The notes beneath the pieces were generated by a model. The model did no database searches and was not told the origin of the DNA. It worked only from the letters and a program-made list of their open reading frames with translations. From Acidobacteriota bacterium (GTDB taxonomy: Bacteria; Acidobacteriota; JAAYUB01), in NCBI GenBank assembly GCA_018001935.1, contig JAGNHB010000012.1, positions 1 to 64,000 on the forward strand: a stretch of DNA of 64,000 bases, written 5' to 3'. The position numbers were made by a program, and so were the translations under genes. Of the stretch, positions 16,432 to 24,777 are shown piece after piece; the stretch's first letter is position 1; every line of letters begins with the position of its first letter.

Positions 16432-17625
16432 ATGAAACTGCTGGAAAACGTCCGCGTGCTGGACCTGACCAACGTGCTGTCCGGCCCCTTCTCCACCCTT
16501 CACCTGGCGCTCCTGGGCGCCGAGGTCATCAAGATCGAGAACCCCGACGGCGGCGACCTGGCCCGCAAGCTGGGCAACGTCCCCGCGCTCAACAAGAAGC
16601 TGATGGGGACGAGCTTCCTGGCCCAGAACGCCAACAAGAAGTCCCTGACGCTCAACCTCAAGTTCGACGAGGGGAAGGAGATCTTCCGGAAGCTGCTGGC
16701 GGAGTCCGACGTGGTGGTGGAGAACTTCCGCCCCGGCGTCATGGACCGCCTGGGCTTCTCCTACGCGAAGATGTGCGAGATCAACCCGAAGATCGTCTAC
16801 TGCGCCATCTCCGGTTTCGGCGCCACCGGCCCCGACGCCTTCAAGCCCGCCTACGACCAGATTGTCCAGGGCCTGAGCGGCGTCATGGCCATCAACGGCG
16901 ACGAGCGCCTCAACCCCCTGCGCTGCGGCTTCCCCGTCTGCGACACGGTGGGGGGCTTGAACGCCGCCTTCGCCATCATGGCGGCCCTCTACTACCGCGA
17001 GCACACCGGCCAGGGCCAGTACATCGACATCGCCCTGCTGGACTCCATCATGCCCCTGGCGGGCTGGGTGGCGGCCAACCTGCTCATCGGCGGGCAGCAG
17101 CCGGTCCTGCTGGGCAACGACAACTTCACGGCGGCGCCGTCGGGCACCTTCGTCACGAAGGACGGCTACATCAACATCGCCGCCAACCAGCAGAAGCAGT
17201 GGGAGGACCTGGCGGACGCGCTGGGCGTCCCCGAGCTCAAGACGGACCCGCGCTTCCAGGAGCGTGACACCCGCAAGGCCAACCGCCGCCTCCTGACCCC
17301 GCTGCTGGAGGAGAAACTCAAGGAGAACACCACCGAACACTGGGTGGAGGTGCTCAACGCCAAGGGGATCCCCTCCGGCGACATCCTCGGCCTCGAGGAC
17401 GCCCTCAAGCAGCCCCAGGCCGTCCACCGCAAGGTCATCGCGGACGTGGAGACGCCCGGGATCGGCCCCGTCAAGCTTTTCAACCTGACGGCCAAGTTCT
17501 CGAAAACCCCCGGCAGCATCGACGCGCCGCCGCCGTCCCTGGCCGAGCACAACGGGGAGATCCTCGGCCGGCTCGGCTACACCGCCGAACAGCAGGCCGC
17601 CCTGAAGGAGAAAGGCGTGATCTGA
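16432..17625 (+). CDS. Class III (CaiB/BaiF) CoA-transferase
   Basis: The 397-residue product starts at an ATG preceded by AAGGAGTTGTCCG. It matches the formyl-CoA transferase/CaiB/BaiF family: RVLDLTNVLSGPF at the N-terminus, GAEVIKIENP, DVVVENFRPGVMDRLG, ISGFGATGP, and a conserved Asp in PAYDQIVQGLSGVM that family members use for the acyl intermediate. The length is typical. These enzymes move CoA between carboxylic acids. With the preceding lyase it may activate a dicarboxylate such as a hydroxymethylglutarate-type acid for cleavage; this is inference from adjacency. A strong terminator follows. Confidence 0.88.
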   Translation: MKLLENVRVLDLTNVLSGPFSTLHLALLGAEVIKIENPDGGDLARKLGNVPALNKKLMGTSFLAQNANKKSLTLNLKFDEGKEIFRKLLAESDVVVENFRPGVMDRLGFSYAKMCEINPKIVYCAISGFGATGPDAFKPAYDQIVQGLSGVMAINGDERLNPLRCGFPVCDTVGGLNAAFAIMAALYYREHTGQGQYIDIALLDSIMPLAGWVAANLLIGGQQPVLLGNDNFTAAPSGTFVTKDGYINIAANQQKQWEDLADALGVPELKTDPRFQERDTRKANRRLLTPLLEEKLKENTTEHWVEVLNAKGIPSGDILGLEDALKQPQAVHRKVIADVETPGIGPVKLFNLTAKFSKTPGSIDAPPPSLAEHNGEILGRLGYTAEQQAALKEKGVI

Positions 17626-17650
17626 CCGCCCGATTGACAAAAAACGAGTC

Positions 17651-17680
17651 AAGGCCCCGCCCCCCGGGGCCTTTTTTTTT
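17651..17680 (+). terminator. Rho-independent terminator after the CoA-transferase gene
   Basis: The perfect stem AAGGCCCC/GGGGCCTT is followed by an uninterrupted T tract, 25 bp after the stop codon. Confidence 0.9.
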
Positions 17681-18041
17681 GGAAGTCAAGGGATACCCGG
17701 CTTTGGGCCATTGAGCGTCTCGGGGGTTCATCGCGCCGCTTTGATCACCCGGCGTCCCGGTCAATGTCGTCAGGCGCTTCAGCGGATGCGTTTTTACCCA
17801 CAGGTTGGCGATTTCGGTTGCCTTCCGAGGCCACTTTTGCTGGGCGACGCCCCTGAAAAAGCGTAGTCCCTTCAACGAAGAATCGTTGCCAAATTGCGCA
17901 AGATCGTGGGGTCGATCTCATGAAACGTCGGCCGGGAACACGATTTGCGGCCCATGCCGTCTTCCTTTGCGAGCTTGGCGCCTTGGCGAGAGAAGATCCG
18001 GATCCGGGTCTCGCAAAGGCGCGAAGATCGCAAAGAGAAAC

Positions 18042-18130
18042 GGATCGCCGGGGGTGCGGCCAAGGGGTGAGAAAGCTCGCCTTCACCGGGTCGTCGTGCT
18101 CCGGGAGCGACCATCCGGAATGTCTCTCAC
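18042..18130. repeat. Dispersed 89-bp element, copy 1
   Basis: It aligns with 23161-23250. Both contain GGGGTGCGGCC near the start, CGCCTTCACCGGGTCG in the middle and CCGGAATGTCTCTCAC or a one-base variant at the end. It is non-coding. Confidence 0.7.
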
Positions 18131-18240
18131 AGGCAAGGAGAAGAGCCGCCTCCGATTCCGGTCAACAGGCCCTCCTCCGGTCTCCTGAATTCCGGATTCT
18201 TCTTTCGCGTATTCCGTGTATTTCGTGGTTCCTTTTCGGC

Positions 18241-18270
18241 TTGCGCGGGGGCAGGGGAGGGGATTATGAT
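18241..18270 (+). promoter_or_regulatory. Promoter of the DUF418 gene, probably leaderless
   Basis: TTGCGC (18241-18246), an 18-bp spacer and TATGAT (18265-18270). The ATG at 18277 lies where transcription should begin, so the mRNA may have no 5' leader. Confidence 0.45.
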
Positions 18271-18276
18271 CCGTGC

Positions 18277-19944
18277 ATGGAAGCGCGGCAGAACACCCCG
18301 GTGACGGAAGAGGAAGGGCGGATCCTGGCCCTCGACGTGGTCCGCGGGTTTGCGCTCTTCGGCATCTTCCTGATGAACGCGGAGTGGTTCAACCGGGCCA
18401 TGGCGGAGATGCGGCTCGGCGTCCCCCCCGGGCTCACGGGAGCCGACTGGTGGGCCAGCCGCCTCGTCTACCTCCTGGTGCAGGGCAAGTTCTGGACCAT
18501 CTTCTCCCTGCTGTTCGGGATGGGTTTCGCCGTGATGCTGGGGCGGGCGGAGCAGGCGGGGCGTCCCTTCCTTCCCCTCTACCTCCGCCGGATCGCCGGC
18601 CTGGCGGTCTTCGGCGCGGCGCACTTCATCCTCCTGTGGAACGGCGACATCCTCTTCAGCTACGCCCTGGCGGCCCTGGCCCTGCTCATCCTGCTCTACG
18701 GGAAGTGGAAACCCATCCTCCTCTCGTTGGCGGCCCTGGCCGGCCTCGGCTTCGTCCCCGGCCTGGACCCCCTGTGGCGCGTGGCGGGGAGCCTGGCCTA
18801 CGTGAGCGTCGCGGCCCTGTTCCTGCGCGGGGAGAAGCGCATGGGCGAGCGGTGGCGCCGCGTGCCCGTCTTCGCCTTCTTCTTCCTGGTCCTGGGCGTC
18901 GTCGCGGTCGGGGTCGCCGCGCTGATGTGGGCCCTCTCCGCCGGTCCCCTCGAGGCCCGGTTCGGAATGAGCCTGGGGGCGGTCTTCACCCTGGCCGTCG
19001 GCATCCTGGCGGCCCGCTGCCACCAACCCGCGGAACTCCGGAAGCGCCGGCTGGCGGTGGGCCTGTACGTTCTCCCCTTCCTGGGGATGACCCTTTTCGG
19101 CGTGGTGCAACTCGTCGTGCAGACCCCTCCGCCAGGGGCCCGGGCCCCCGGGCCGGCCGCCGGGCAGGCCCCCGCCGGCGCCGAGGCCGTCCGGCAGGCG
19201 GAGAAGGAGGCGCAACGCAAGAAGGAGGCGGAAAAGCTGCGCGAGCGGATCCGGGCCGAGACCCAGGCCCACGCCCGGGGGAGCTACCGCGAGGCCGTGG
19301 CGTTCCGGGCCGTTGAATTTCCCCGGCGGGCCGGGGAAGAGGCCGGTTTCGCCATGATGGTCATCAGCCTGTTCCTCCTGGGGGCCTGGTTCGTGCAGTC
19401 CGGCGTGATGGTCCGTCCCCGGGATCACCTTCCCCTGTTCCGGAGGCTGGCCCTGTACGCCCTCCCCGTGGGCGTGGGCCTGGGGGTGCTGGGGAGCGCC
19501 GTCGCCACGTCCATGCAGCCCGGCGACCCGCCGGGACGCTTCATGGTGGCCCAGGGACTTCTGTACCTCGGAAACCTCCCGGCCTGCCTGGGCTACGTGA
19601 GCGTCGTCGTCCTGCTGCTCCAGCGGGAACGGGCCGCACGGTGGCTGGCCCCGCTGGCCCCCGCCGGGCGGATGGCGCTGACCAACTACGTCGCCCAGTC
19701 CGCGGTCTCCGTGGTGATCTTCTTCGGGCACGGCTTCGGGTGCTGGGGCCTGAGCCGGTCGTGGCAGATGCTTTACGTGGTCGGGGTCTTCGCGGTGCAG
19801 GTGCTGGTGTCCGGGTGGTGGTTGAAGCGGTTTCGCTACGGCCCCCTGGAGTGGCTCTGGCGGGCCTTCACCTACTGGCGCCTCCCGCCCATGCGCCGCC
19901 GCCCCCCGACGCCCGCCCCGACCGACGAACGCACCGGGGCGTGA
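18277..19944 (+). CDS. DUF418-family integral membrane protein
   Basis: The 555-residue product is a polytopic membrane protein. Its N-terminus (ILALDVVRGFALFGIFLMNA) and C-terminal part (PAGRMALTNYVAQSA, then FRYGPLEWLWRAFTY) match the YeiB/DUF418 family, whose biochemical role is not established; acyl-transfer-like functions have been suggested. It is longer than most members. An alanine- and charge-rich segment at about residues 290-345 sits between membrane helices and probably forms an extra coiled loop. The start is set by the family N-terminus; there is no ribosome binding site at normal distance, consistent with a leaderless message. Confidence 0.85.
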   Translation: MEARQNTPVTEEEGRILALDVVRGFALFGIFLMNAEWFNRAMAEMRLGVPPGLTGADWWASRLVYLLVQGKFWTIFSLLFGMGFAVMLGRAEQAGRPFLPLYLRRIAGLAVFGAAHFILLWNGDILFSYALAALALLILLYGKWKPILLSLAALAGLGFVPGLDPLWRVAGSLAYVSVAALFLRGEKRMGERWRRVPVFAFFFLVLGVVAVGVAALMWALSAGPLEARFGMSLGAVFTLAVGILAARCHQPAELRKRRLAVGLYVLPFLGMTLFGVVQLVVQTPPPGARAPGPAAGQAPAGAEAVRQAEKEAQRKKEAEKLRERIRAETQAHARGSYREAVAFRAVEFPRRAGEEAGFAMMVISLFLLGAWFVQSGVMVRPRDHLPLFRRLALYALPVGVGLGVLGSAVATSMQPGDPPGRFMVAQGLLYLGNLPACLGYVSVVVLLLQRERAARWLAPLAPAGRMALTNYVAQSAVSVVIFFGHGFGCWGLSRSWQMLYVVGVFAVQVLVSGWWLKRFRYGPLEWLWRAFTYWRLPPMRRRPPTPAPTDERTGA

Positions 19945-20059
19945 GGCGCCCGAGACAAACACGACACACACGAAGGAAGAATTCGGAGTTCGGTACCCTC
20001 CGCCTTGTGACTGCGCGCCTGCGTTTCGTATTCCGTAAGGCGCATGGGTCGCGTTGGGG

Positions 20060-20132
20060 CCGCGCCGCTCCGGCGGCCTGCGCGGCGCGATCAAAGCGGC
20101 GCTCCGGCAGCCTTCGCGCCGCACTCCGCAAG
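20060..20132. repeat. GC-rich dispersed element, third locus
   Basis: CGCGCCGCTCCGGCGGCCTG is the reverse complement of the element at 117-199. A degenerate second unit (CGGCGCTCCGGCAGCC) follows immediately, so the unit is again paired. Confidence 0.65.
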
Positions 20133-20205
20133 GAAGGGGGAAATCGAGGGTTGCGGGCCGTCGTCGCCAAGGGGGCCGCCGCTCCCGGCTGCGACCGCGT
20201 TCCCC

Positions 20206-20287
20206 GTTGCGACGGCGACGGCGATTGCTGCGGCGATTGCGATTGCGATACCGATTGCGATTGCGATACCGATACCGATACCGATGG
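20206..20287. repeat. Hexanucleotide array (GATTGC/GATACC type)
   Basis: About a dozen imperfect 6-bp units run from GACGGC through GATTGC to a pure (GATACC) tail. Related arrays lie at 55655-55714 and 55763-55852. Confidence 0.85.
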
Positions 20288-20340
20288 GAACCCCTCCGGA
20301 CCTACAGCCTACAGCCCAACCCGGATAAACCGGAGAGAAA

Positions 20341-20510
20341 CCACGGATGAACACGGATGGACACGGATCATCCGGACGCTCCAGAAAAAAACAGGCGGTC
20401 TTTACCTCTCGCAAAGGCGCAAAGACGCAAAGCCTCGCAAAGCCGGAAGCGGAAAAGGGGGATTCCTTTGCGAGGCTTTGCGTCCGGACGTCTTTGCGAG
20501 AGACCGGATA
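20341..20510. repeat. Short-period repeat blocks, one facing pair
   Basis: A CACGGATGAACACGGATGG block with an 11-bp period (20341-20368) is followed by a CGCAAAGGCGCAAAGACGC block (20408-20440) and its inverted partner with TTTGCG words (20468-20510), separated by about 30 bp. Confidence 0.75.
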
Positions 20511-20710
20511 CGTCGATTCCGGAAACGGATCAGCACCAGTGGGGCATTTTAGCCCCGGGGCATGCCGGACGACGCTGCCGGGATTCCCTCCTCCGTCCCC
20601 GCATCGGTTTTCCCCGCTCTGAAAGCGGTGGGAGCCCACCGATGATCTCAAATCTTGCTCATTTTGCCTAAGATCTTACTTCGTAGGGACTACAGCCTAC
20701 AGCCTATCCC

Positions 20711-22972
20711 CTACTCGCCAGGGCGCTTCGTCGCCCAGGAGCGGAAGTAACCGCACTCGCGGAGGACCTCCTGGTAGTACTTCGTGTCGGAGAAGGTATC
20801 CTTGAGGACCTTGTACCACTTCCCCGCGATGAAGTCCCCGGACTTCTTGTCGGGGTCGCGGTTGTAGTAGGCGTTCTGTTCGCACTTGGCGGCCATGAAG
20901 CAGGCTTTCGCCTTGAACTCCCGGTCGGGCGAGAGGTCCATGGCCTTCCGGTAGAGCGCCTCGGCCCGGCTGCAGTCGTCGAAGCCGGGGCGGTGCTTGA
21001 CGTGCTCCCGGGGCGTCACGTACATCTCCCGGCCGTTGCCGTACCAGGAGAAGTTGTAGAGGGCGTTGGCGGCCTCGAAGTAGAGTTCCGGGGCCTTCGC
21101 CTTGTCCGTGGCCGCCTGTCGCAACAGGCCGGCGAGTTTTTTCACCGCCTGCGTCTTGGTGTAGGTTTCGTGACCCTTCCGGTTGGCATCCCGGTCATGG
21201 TTGTCGCGGAGGTGGATCTCGAAGGGGTCGGCGTAGAGCTCCCCCGTATCCACGGAGGCGAAGAGCGTCTCCGCCTCGTCGTACTTCCCGGCATAGAGGG
21301 CGTTCAGGGCCTTGACCTGGACCAGGTCGCTCCGGGCGCCCGGGTCCTCGCTGCAGGTCGGCCCGATGCCGTACTCGCCCGCGGTGAACGCCTCGAAGTC
21401 GCTCTTCCCCGGTTTTTCCAGGAAGGCGAGGAGGCGGTCCACGTTGGCGGAATCCAGGTAGAAGGGGTCGTCGGGGACGTCGTTCAGGCAGAGGGCGGTG
21501 ACCCGGTCCCCTTTCGCCCGGTAGATGGACGACAGGTAACTTTTCGCCCACGCGAAAAACGCCCCCGTCCGGCTGGGCTCCGTCCCGAGGCTGCGCTCGG
21601 CCTTGGCCCAGGTCAGCTCCCGGGCCAGCAGGGGCTCGGCGGCGGGGTCGACGGCCTTCAGGGCCCGGACGGCGGCGAAGGCCCGGCAGAGCCGCAGCTG
21701 GCGGCGCAGGAGCGGCGTGTCCGGGGCCCCCTTCGCGGCGCGGTCCAGGAAGCGGCCGGCGGATTCGGGCTTGCCCGCCAGGGTCTGCAGGTGGCCGGCG
21801 GCCAGGTCCCACAGCCAGGGCTTGAGGGCGTCGCCCTTCTCCGCGGTGCCGACCACGAAGGCCAGGAGGTCGGACAGCGGGGCGGGCACGGCGACCTCGG
21901 GCGGTTCGAGGCTTTCCGTGAGGTTCGCGGCCAGCTCCGCCCGGTTGACCTCGCGGACCAGGAGCAGCGGGAGCAGGTCCGACGTCGGGTCGAGGGCGTA
22001 GATCTCCTTCATGGCCCGCAAACCGTCGTGGGATATCCCCAGGAGCTGCCAGAGCACGGCCTTCTCCCGGCCGTTCTTCGCCAGGGCCAGGCACCCTCGC
22101 CAGTCGGCCTCCTCCTGGGGCCGGAAGCTCCAGGCGGCGGACAACCGGAGGGGCTTGCACTGGTCGAAGAGGCGGGAGAAGCGGTAGTTGGCCTCCGCGT
22201 AGCGCTTCGCCCGGTAGTGGGCGCCGGCGCAGTAGCCCAGGGCACGCCAGGAGACCGTGCTCGTGTCGCTGAAGTCCGTGGCGCGGCGCTCCTCGTAAAA
22301 AGCCGTGCAACGGTCGTACGCGTCGTGGTAGAAGTGGAGCCGCAGGAGCTGGAACGCGTAACGCCGGCGGAGGAAGGGGTCCGTCGCGGCGTTGAGCGCC
22401 TTCGTGCCCCCCTCGGCGAGGGCGGCCACGGCGGCCTCGCGGGCGGCGCGGTCGATCTTGCCCTTCTTCTCCTCCCAGTCCCAGTAGTCGGAGCGCTCGG
22501 TGGCGTAGGGCTCCACCCGCTTGGCGAAACCGACGTAGTAGAGGGCGGCGACGAGCGCCTTCCGGTCGGGGTAGGCCAGGAAGACGTCGTCCCCGGGGGT
22601 CTCGGCGGCGTCCTTCTTCCCCTTGAGGCGGAAGATCAGGGCGTCGAGGCGGGCGAGGGGCGCCTTGTACAGCAGCTGCGACCAGGCCTCCCGCGGGATC
22701 TTCTTCTGGAAGAAGGCGTCCCACTCGTCCAGGTTCGCCGCGCCGAAGTCGGGCTGCGCCCCCTGGCCGAGTTCGCGGGTGTAGAACGGGCTGAAGGGCG
22801 TGGCGAAGAAGGGCAGGGCGTCCGGCTCGCCGATGATCTCGGGGGAGAAGAACGAGAGTTCGTCCACGGACTCGGGGCCCATCCACCCGCAACCGGGGAC
22901 GGCCGGCGCGAAGATCGTGGCCAGGAGGGCGGAAAGGAAAAACCTCGGACACCGGGACAAGATGGGAGACAT
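20711..22972 (-). CDS. Large outer-surface lipoprotein of unknown function, TPR-like
   Basis: The 753-residue product starts at the ATG at 22972; upstream frame extension runs through the minisatellite and is not real. The first 28 residues (hydrophobic SALLATIFAPAVPGC) look like a lipoprotein signal with the Cys at 28. The rest is rich in Ala, Leu and Tyr with helical-repeat character (FAKRVEPYATERSDYWDWEE, LNALYAGKYDEAETLFASV), suggesting TPR-type hairpins. Near the C-terminus it has ELYFEAANALYNFSWYGNGR. I do not recognise a characterised family and find no catalytic motif. It is co-oriented with another lipoprotein gene 727 bp upstream, across a minisatellite. Confidence 0.75.
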   Translation of the reverse strand: MSPILSRCPRFFLSALLATIFAPAVPGCGWMGPESVDELSFFSPEIIGEPDALPFFATPFSPFYTRELGQGAQPDFGAANLDEWDAFFQKKIPREAWSQLLYKAPLARLDALIFRLKGKKDAAETPGDDVFLAYPDRKALVAALYYVGFAKRVEPYATERSDYWDWEEKKGKIDRAAREAAVAALAEGGTKALNAATDPFLRRRYAFQLLRLHFYHDAYDRCTAFYEERRATDFSDTSTVSWRALGYCAGAHYRAKRYAEANYRFSRLFDQCKPLRLSAAWSFRPQEEADWRGCLALAKNGREKAVLWQLLGISHDGLRAMKEIYALDPTSDLLPLLLVREVNRAELAANLTESLEPPEVAVPAPLSDLLAFVVGTAEKGDALKPWLWDLAAGHLQTLAGKPESAGRFLDRAAKGAPDTPLLRRQLRLCRAFAAVRALKAVDPAAEPLLARELTWAKAERSLGTEPSRTGAFFAWAKSYLSSIYRAKGDRVTALCLNDVPDDPFYLDSANVDRLLAFLEKPGKSDFEAFTAGEYGIGPTCSEDPGARSDLVQVKALNALYAGKYDEAETLFASVDTGELYADPFEIHLRDNHDRDANRKGHETYTKTQAVKKLAGLLRQAATDKAKAPELYFEAANALYNFSWYGNGREMYVTPREHVKHRPGFDDCSRAEALYRKAMDLSPDREFKAKACFMAAKCEQNAYYNRDPDKKSGDFIAGKWYKVLKDTFSDTKYYQEVLRECGYFRSWATKRPGE

Positions 22973-23160
22973 GGGGCACCCCGCGGGAAAAAGATCAGGG
23001 AGAGCATACAGGAGTCGGGGGAGGGAATCCAGAGGAAAGACGCGGTCGGGATCGGGGGTTGTGCATGTGCGGAAGGGACGAAAGGACCTAAAGGACCAAA
23101 GGGACCCAAGGGACGGCACAGACGTGCCGGTTGAAGGGATCGCCTGGCGGGTGGGAGAAG

Positions 23161-23250
23161 GGATCGTCAGGGGTGCGGCCAGGGGGCACGAAAGCGCGCC
23201 TTCACCGGGTCGCCCCGCCGCCGGGAGGAAGCTTCCGGAACGTCTCTCAC
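23161..23250. repeat. Dispersed 89-bp element, copy 2
   Basis: This is the partner of 18042-18130 in the same orientation, with matches from GGATCG through CGTCTCTCAC and the largest differences in the middle. Confidence 0.7.
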
Positions 23251-23314
23251 GAAGGCCAGGCGGCACAGAGAAGCGGTGTTTCCGATCACCGTGAACCGAC
23301 CAAACGCCGTCTCT

Positions 23315-23614
23315 GCAGCCACCGGCTCCGCGGCCACCGGCTCCGCGGCCACCGGCTCCGCGGCCACCGGCTCCACGGCCACCGGCTCCGCGGCCACCGG
23401 CTCCACGGCCACCGGCTCCGCGGCCACCGGCTCCACGGCCACCGGCTCCACGGCCACCGGCTCCACGGCCACGGGCGTTGCGGTCGCGGGCGTTGCGGCC
23501 ACGGGCGTTGCGGTCGCGGGCTTTGCGGTCACGGGCTTTGCGGTCACCGGCGTTGAGGTCTCGGGCTTCGCGGTCACGGGCTCCGCGGTCTCGGGCTCCG
23601 CGGTCTCGGGCATT
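23315..23614. repeat. Minisatellite, twenty 15-bp units
   Basis: Consensus GCGGCCACCGGCTCC. The 300 bp divide into exactly 20 units without indels. The first ten or eleven units differ only at one or two positions, mainly G/A in GCGG versus ACGG. The later ones are more diverged (gcggtcgcgggcgtt, gcggtctcgggctcc). Homogeneity at one end suggests recent expansion from there. Confidence 0.95.
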
Positions 23615-23699
23615 GCGGCATCCCCGGAAACCGCCGTCCTTTATGTCCTTTTGGTCCTTTGTCCTTTTCCCTTCTTGCCCTTTCCCCCGGGCGCCCGGC

Positions 23700-24749
23700 T
23701 CACTCCCCGCCCCGCACCGCCGTGAACACCGCCTCCAGGTCCTCCGGCGTCCAGGCGGCCAGGTTCTTCCCGTCCAGATCGAAGAGGGCGAGGGTGAACG
23801 CCCCGCGGGGCCGGAAGTGCTTCGACAGCAGCTCGGCGGCCTCCCGGGCGAGGGCCGGCGTGGAGGCCTCCAGGGCCAGGGTGTCGCCCTGCATGAGGTA
23901 GGCGCCGCGGAAGAAGGCCGGCTCCGCCGCCGTGTAGCGCCCCGGGGCCGTGCGGCGGAGGAAGGGGGAGGCGTCCAGGTCCGGGACACTCACTTTCTCG
24001 ATCAGGCCGACGACCCGCCCCGCCCGGCCGTGGACGGCCCAGGAGAAGACGGCGAGGGCCGCGTCCAGCGGGAGGGGGTACCCCTCGAGGAAGGGCGTGT
24101 AGCGTGCCGCGTCCTCGGGGTTGAAGATGGAGGGGCGGCGGGGGTCGGCCTCGATCCGGCCGACGTTGTAGAACATGAGGAGCGCGCGGTCGGCGGGCGG
24201 GACCCCCGTGCGGTCGCGGTACTTGACCTGGTGGAGGCGTACCGTGACGCTCAGGCGGGTCCCCGACGCGGCCCCCAGGGCCTTCAGCGCCCGGCAGAAG
24301 GCGAAGAAGGCCGTGCGGGTGCCGTCGGTCCAGTCACAGTCCACCTGGAGTTCCCGGAAGACGACCCCCGCGCCGGCCGCCAGCGACCCCGCCAGCTTCC
24401 ACACCCTTCCCGCCAGTTCCGCCGGGTCGGGCGCGTGCCCGAAGACCTCGTTCCGGAGAAAAACCACGGGGACGATCTCGATCCCGGGGGGCGGCGCGTC
24501 CCGCCAGACCAGGCGCCCGGCGGGGAGCGCGCGGCCCGAGGCGGCGTCCCAGGTGACGTCGAAGAACCGGAGGTAGAGGCGGCTGACGCCACGGTCCTGC
24601 AGGACGGCTCTCTCCCCTTCGGACAAGACGAAGACCGTCCGCCAGTAGAAGAAAGCGCGGCGGGCGGCGGGGGCCGGGGCGCACCCGGCGGCGGCCGGCA
24701 GCAGGGCGGCTGCGAGGAGGAGGGCGGCGGGAAAGGCGGACCGTTTCAT
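23700..24749 (-). CDS. Lipoprotein of unknown function
   Basis: The 349-residue product has a lipoprotein signal (LLPAAAGC, Cys at about 23). Visible segments are FFYWRTVFVLSEGERAVL, VSRLYLRFFDVTWD, GIEIVPVVFLRNEVF, VFRELQVDCDWTDGTR, LSVTVRLHQVKYRD and LLMFYNVG. Alternating beta and alpha character with an acidic DCDW motif resembles a TIM-barrel-like hydrolase fold, but I cannot name a family or confirm a catalytic site. It lies upstream of the 753-residue lipoprotein gene in the same direction, so the two may function together at the cell surface; this is inference from position. The downstream minisatellite suggests they are not tightly co-transcribed. Confidence 0.75.
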   Translation of the reverse strand: MKRSAFPAALLLAAALLPAAAGCAPAPAARRAFFYWRTVFVLSEGERAVLQDRGVSRLYLRFFDVTWDAASGRALPAGRLVWRDAPPPGIEIVPVVFLRNEVFGHAPDPAELAGRVWKLAGSLAAGAGVVFRELQVDCDWTDGTRTAFFAFCRALKALGAASGTRLSVTVRLHQVKYRDRTGVPPADRALLMFYNVGRIEADPRRPSIFNPEDAARYTPFLEGYPLPLDAALAVFSWAVHGRAGRVVGLIEKVSVPDLDASPFLRRTAPGRYTAAEPAFFRGAYLMQGDTLALEASTPALAREAAELLSKHFRPRGAFTLALFDLDGKNLAAWTPEDLEAVFTAVRGGE

Positions 24750-24777
24750 GCGGGTCGCGGCTCCGGGCGCGGCAGGG

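Larger units (their letters stand above)
17681..18276. other. Repeat-rich intergenic stretch
   Basis: No gene is supported. It contains facing short-period blocks with TTTGCGAG/CTCGCAAAG words (about 17965-18035), one copy of an 89-bp dispersed element (18042-18130), a TTCGCGTATTCCGTGTATTTCG block (about 18203-18232) and the promoter of the DUF418 gene. Confidence 0.65.
19945..20710. other. Repeat-rich intergenic stretch
   Basis: There is no credible gene in these 766 bp. It holds the GC-rich dispersed element (20060-20132), a hexanucleotide array (20206-20287), a CACGGATGAACACGGATGG block (20341-20368), facing CGCAAAG/CTTTGCG blocks (20406-20510) and duplicated CTACAGCCTACAGCC words at 20301-20315 and 20690-20706. 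Confidence 0.7.
22973..23699. other. Repeat-rich stretch between two lipoprotein genes
   Basis: No gene is supported. It contains a short-period AAAGGAC block (about 23080-23115), dispersed element copy 2 (23161-23250), a 20-copy 15-bp minisatellite (23315-23614) and an inverted GTCCTTT block (23642-23690). Open frames exist on both strands only because the repeat unit lacks stops. Confidence 0.75.

Noticed and set aside
23276-23725. A secreted pentapeptide-repeat protein encoded by the minisatellite
   Set aside because: Frames are open on both strands because the repeat lacks stops; there is no ribosome binding site or non-repetitive domain.
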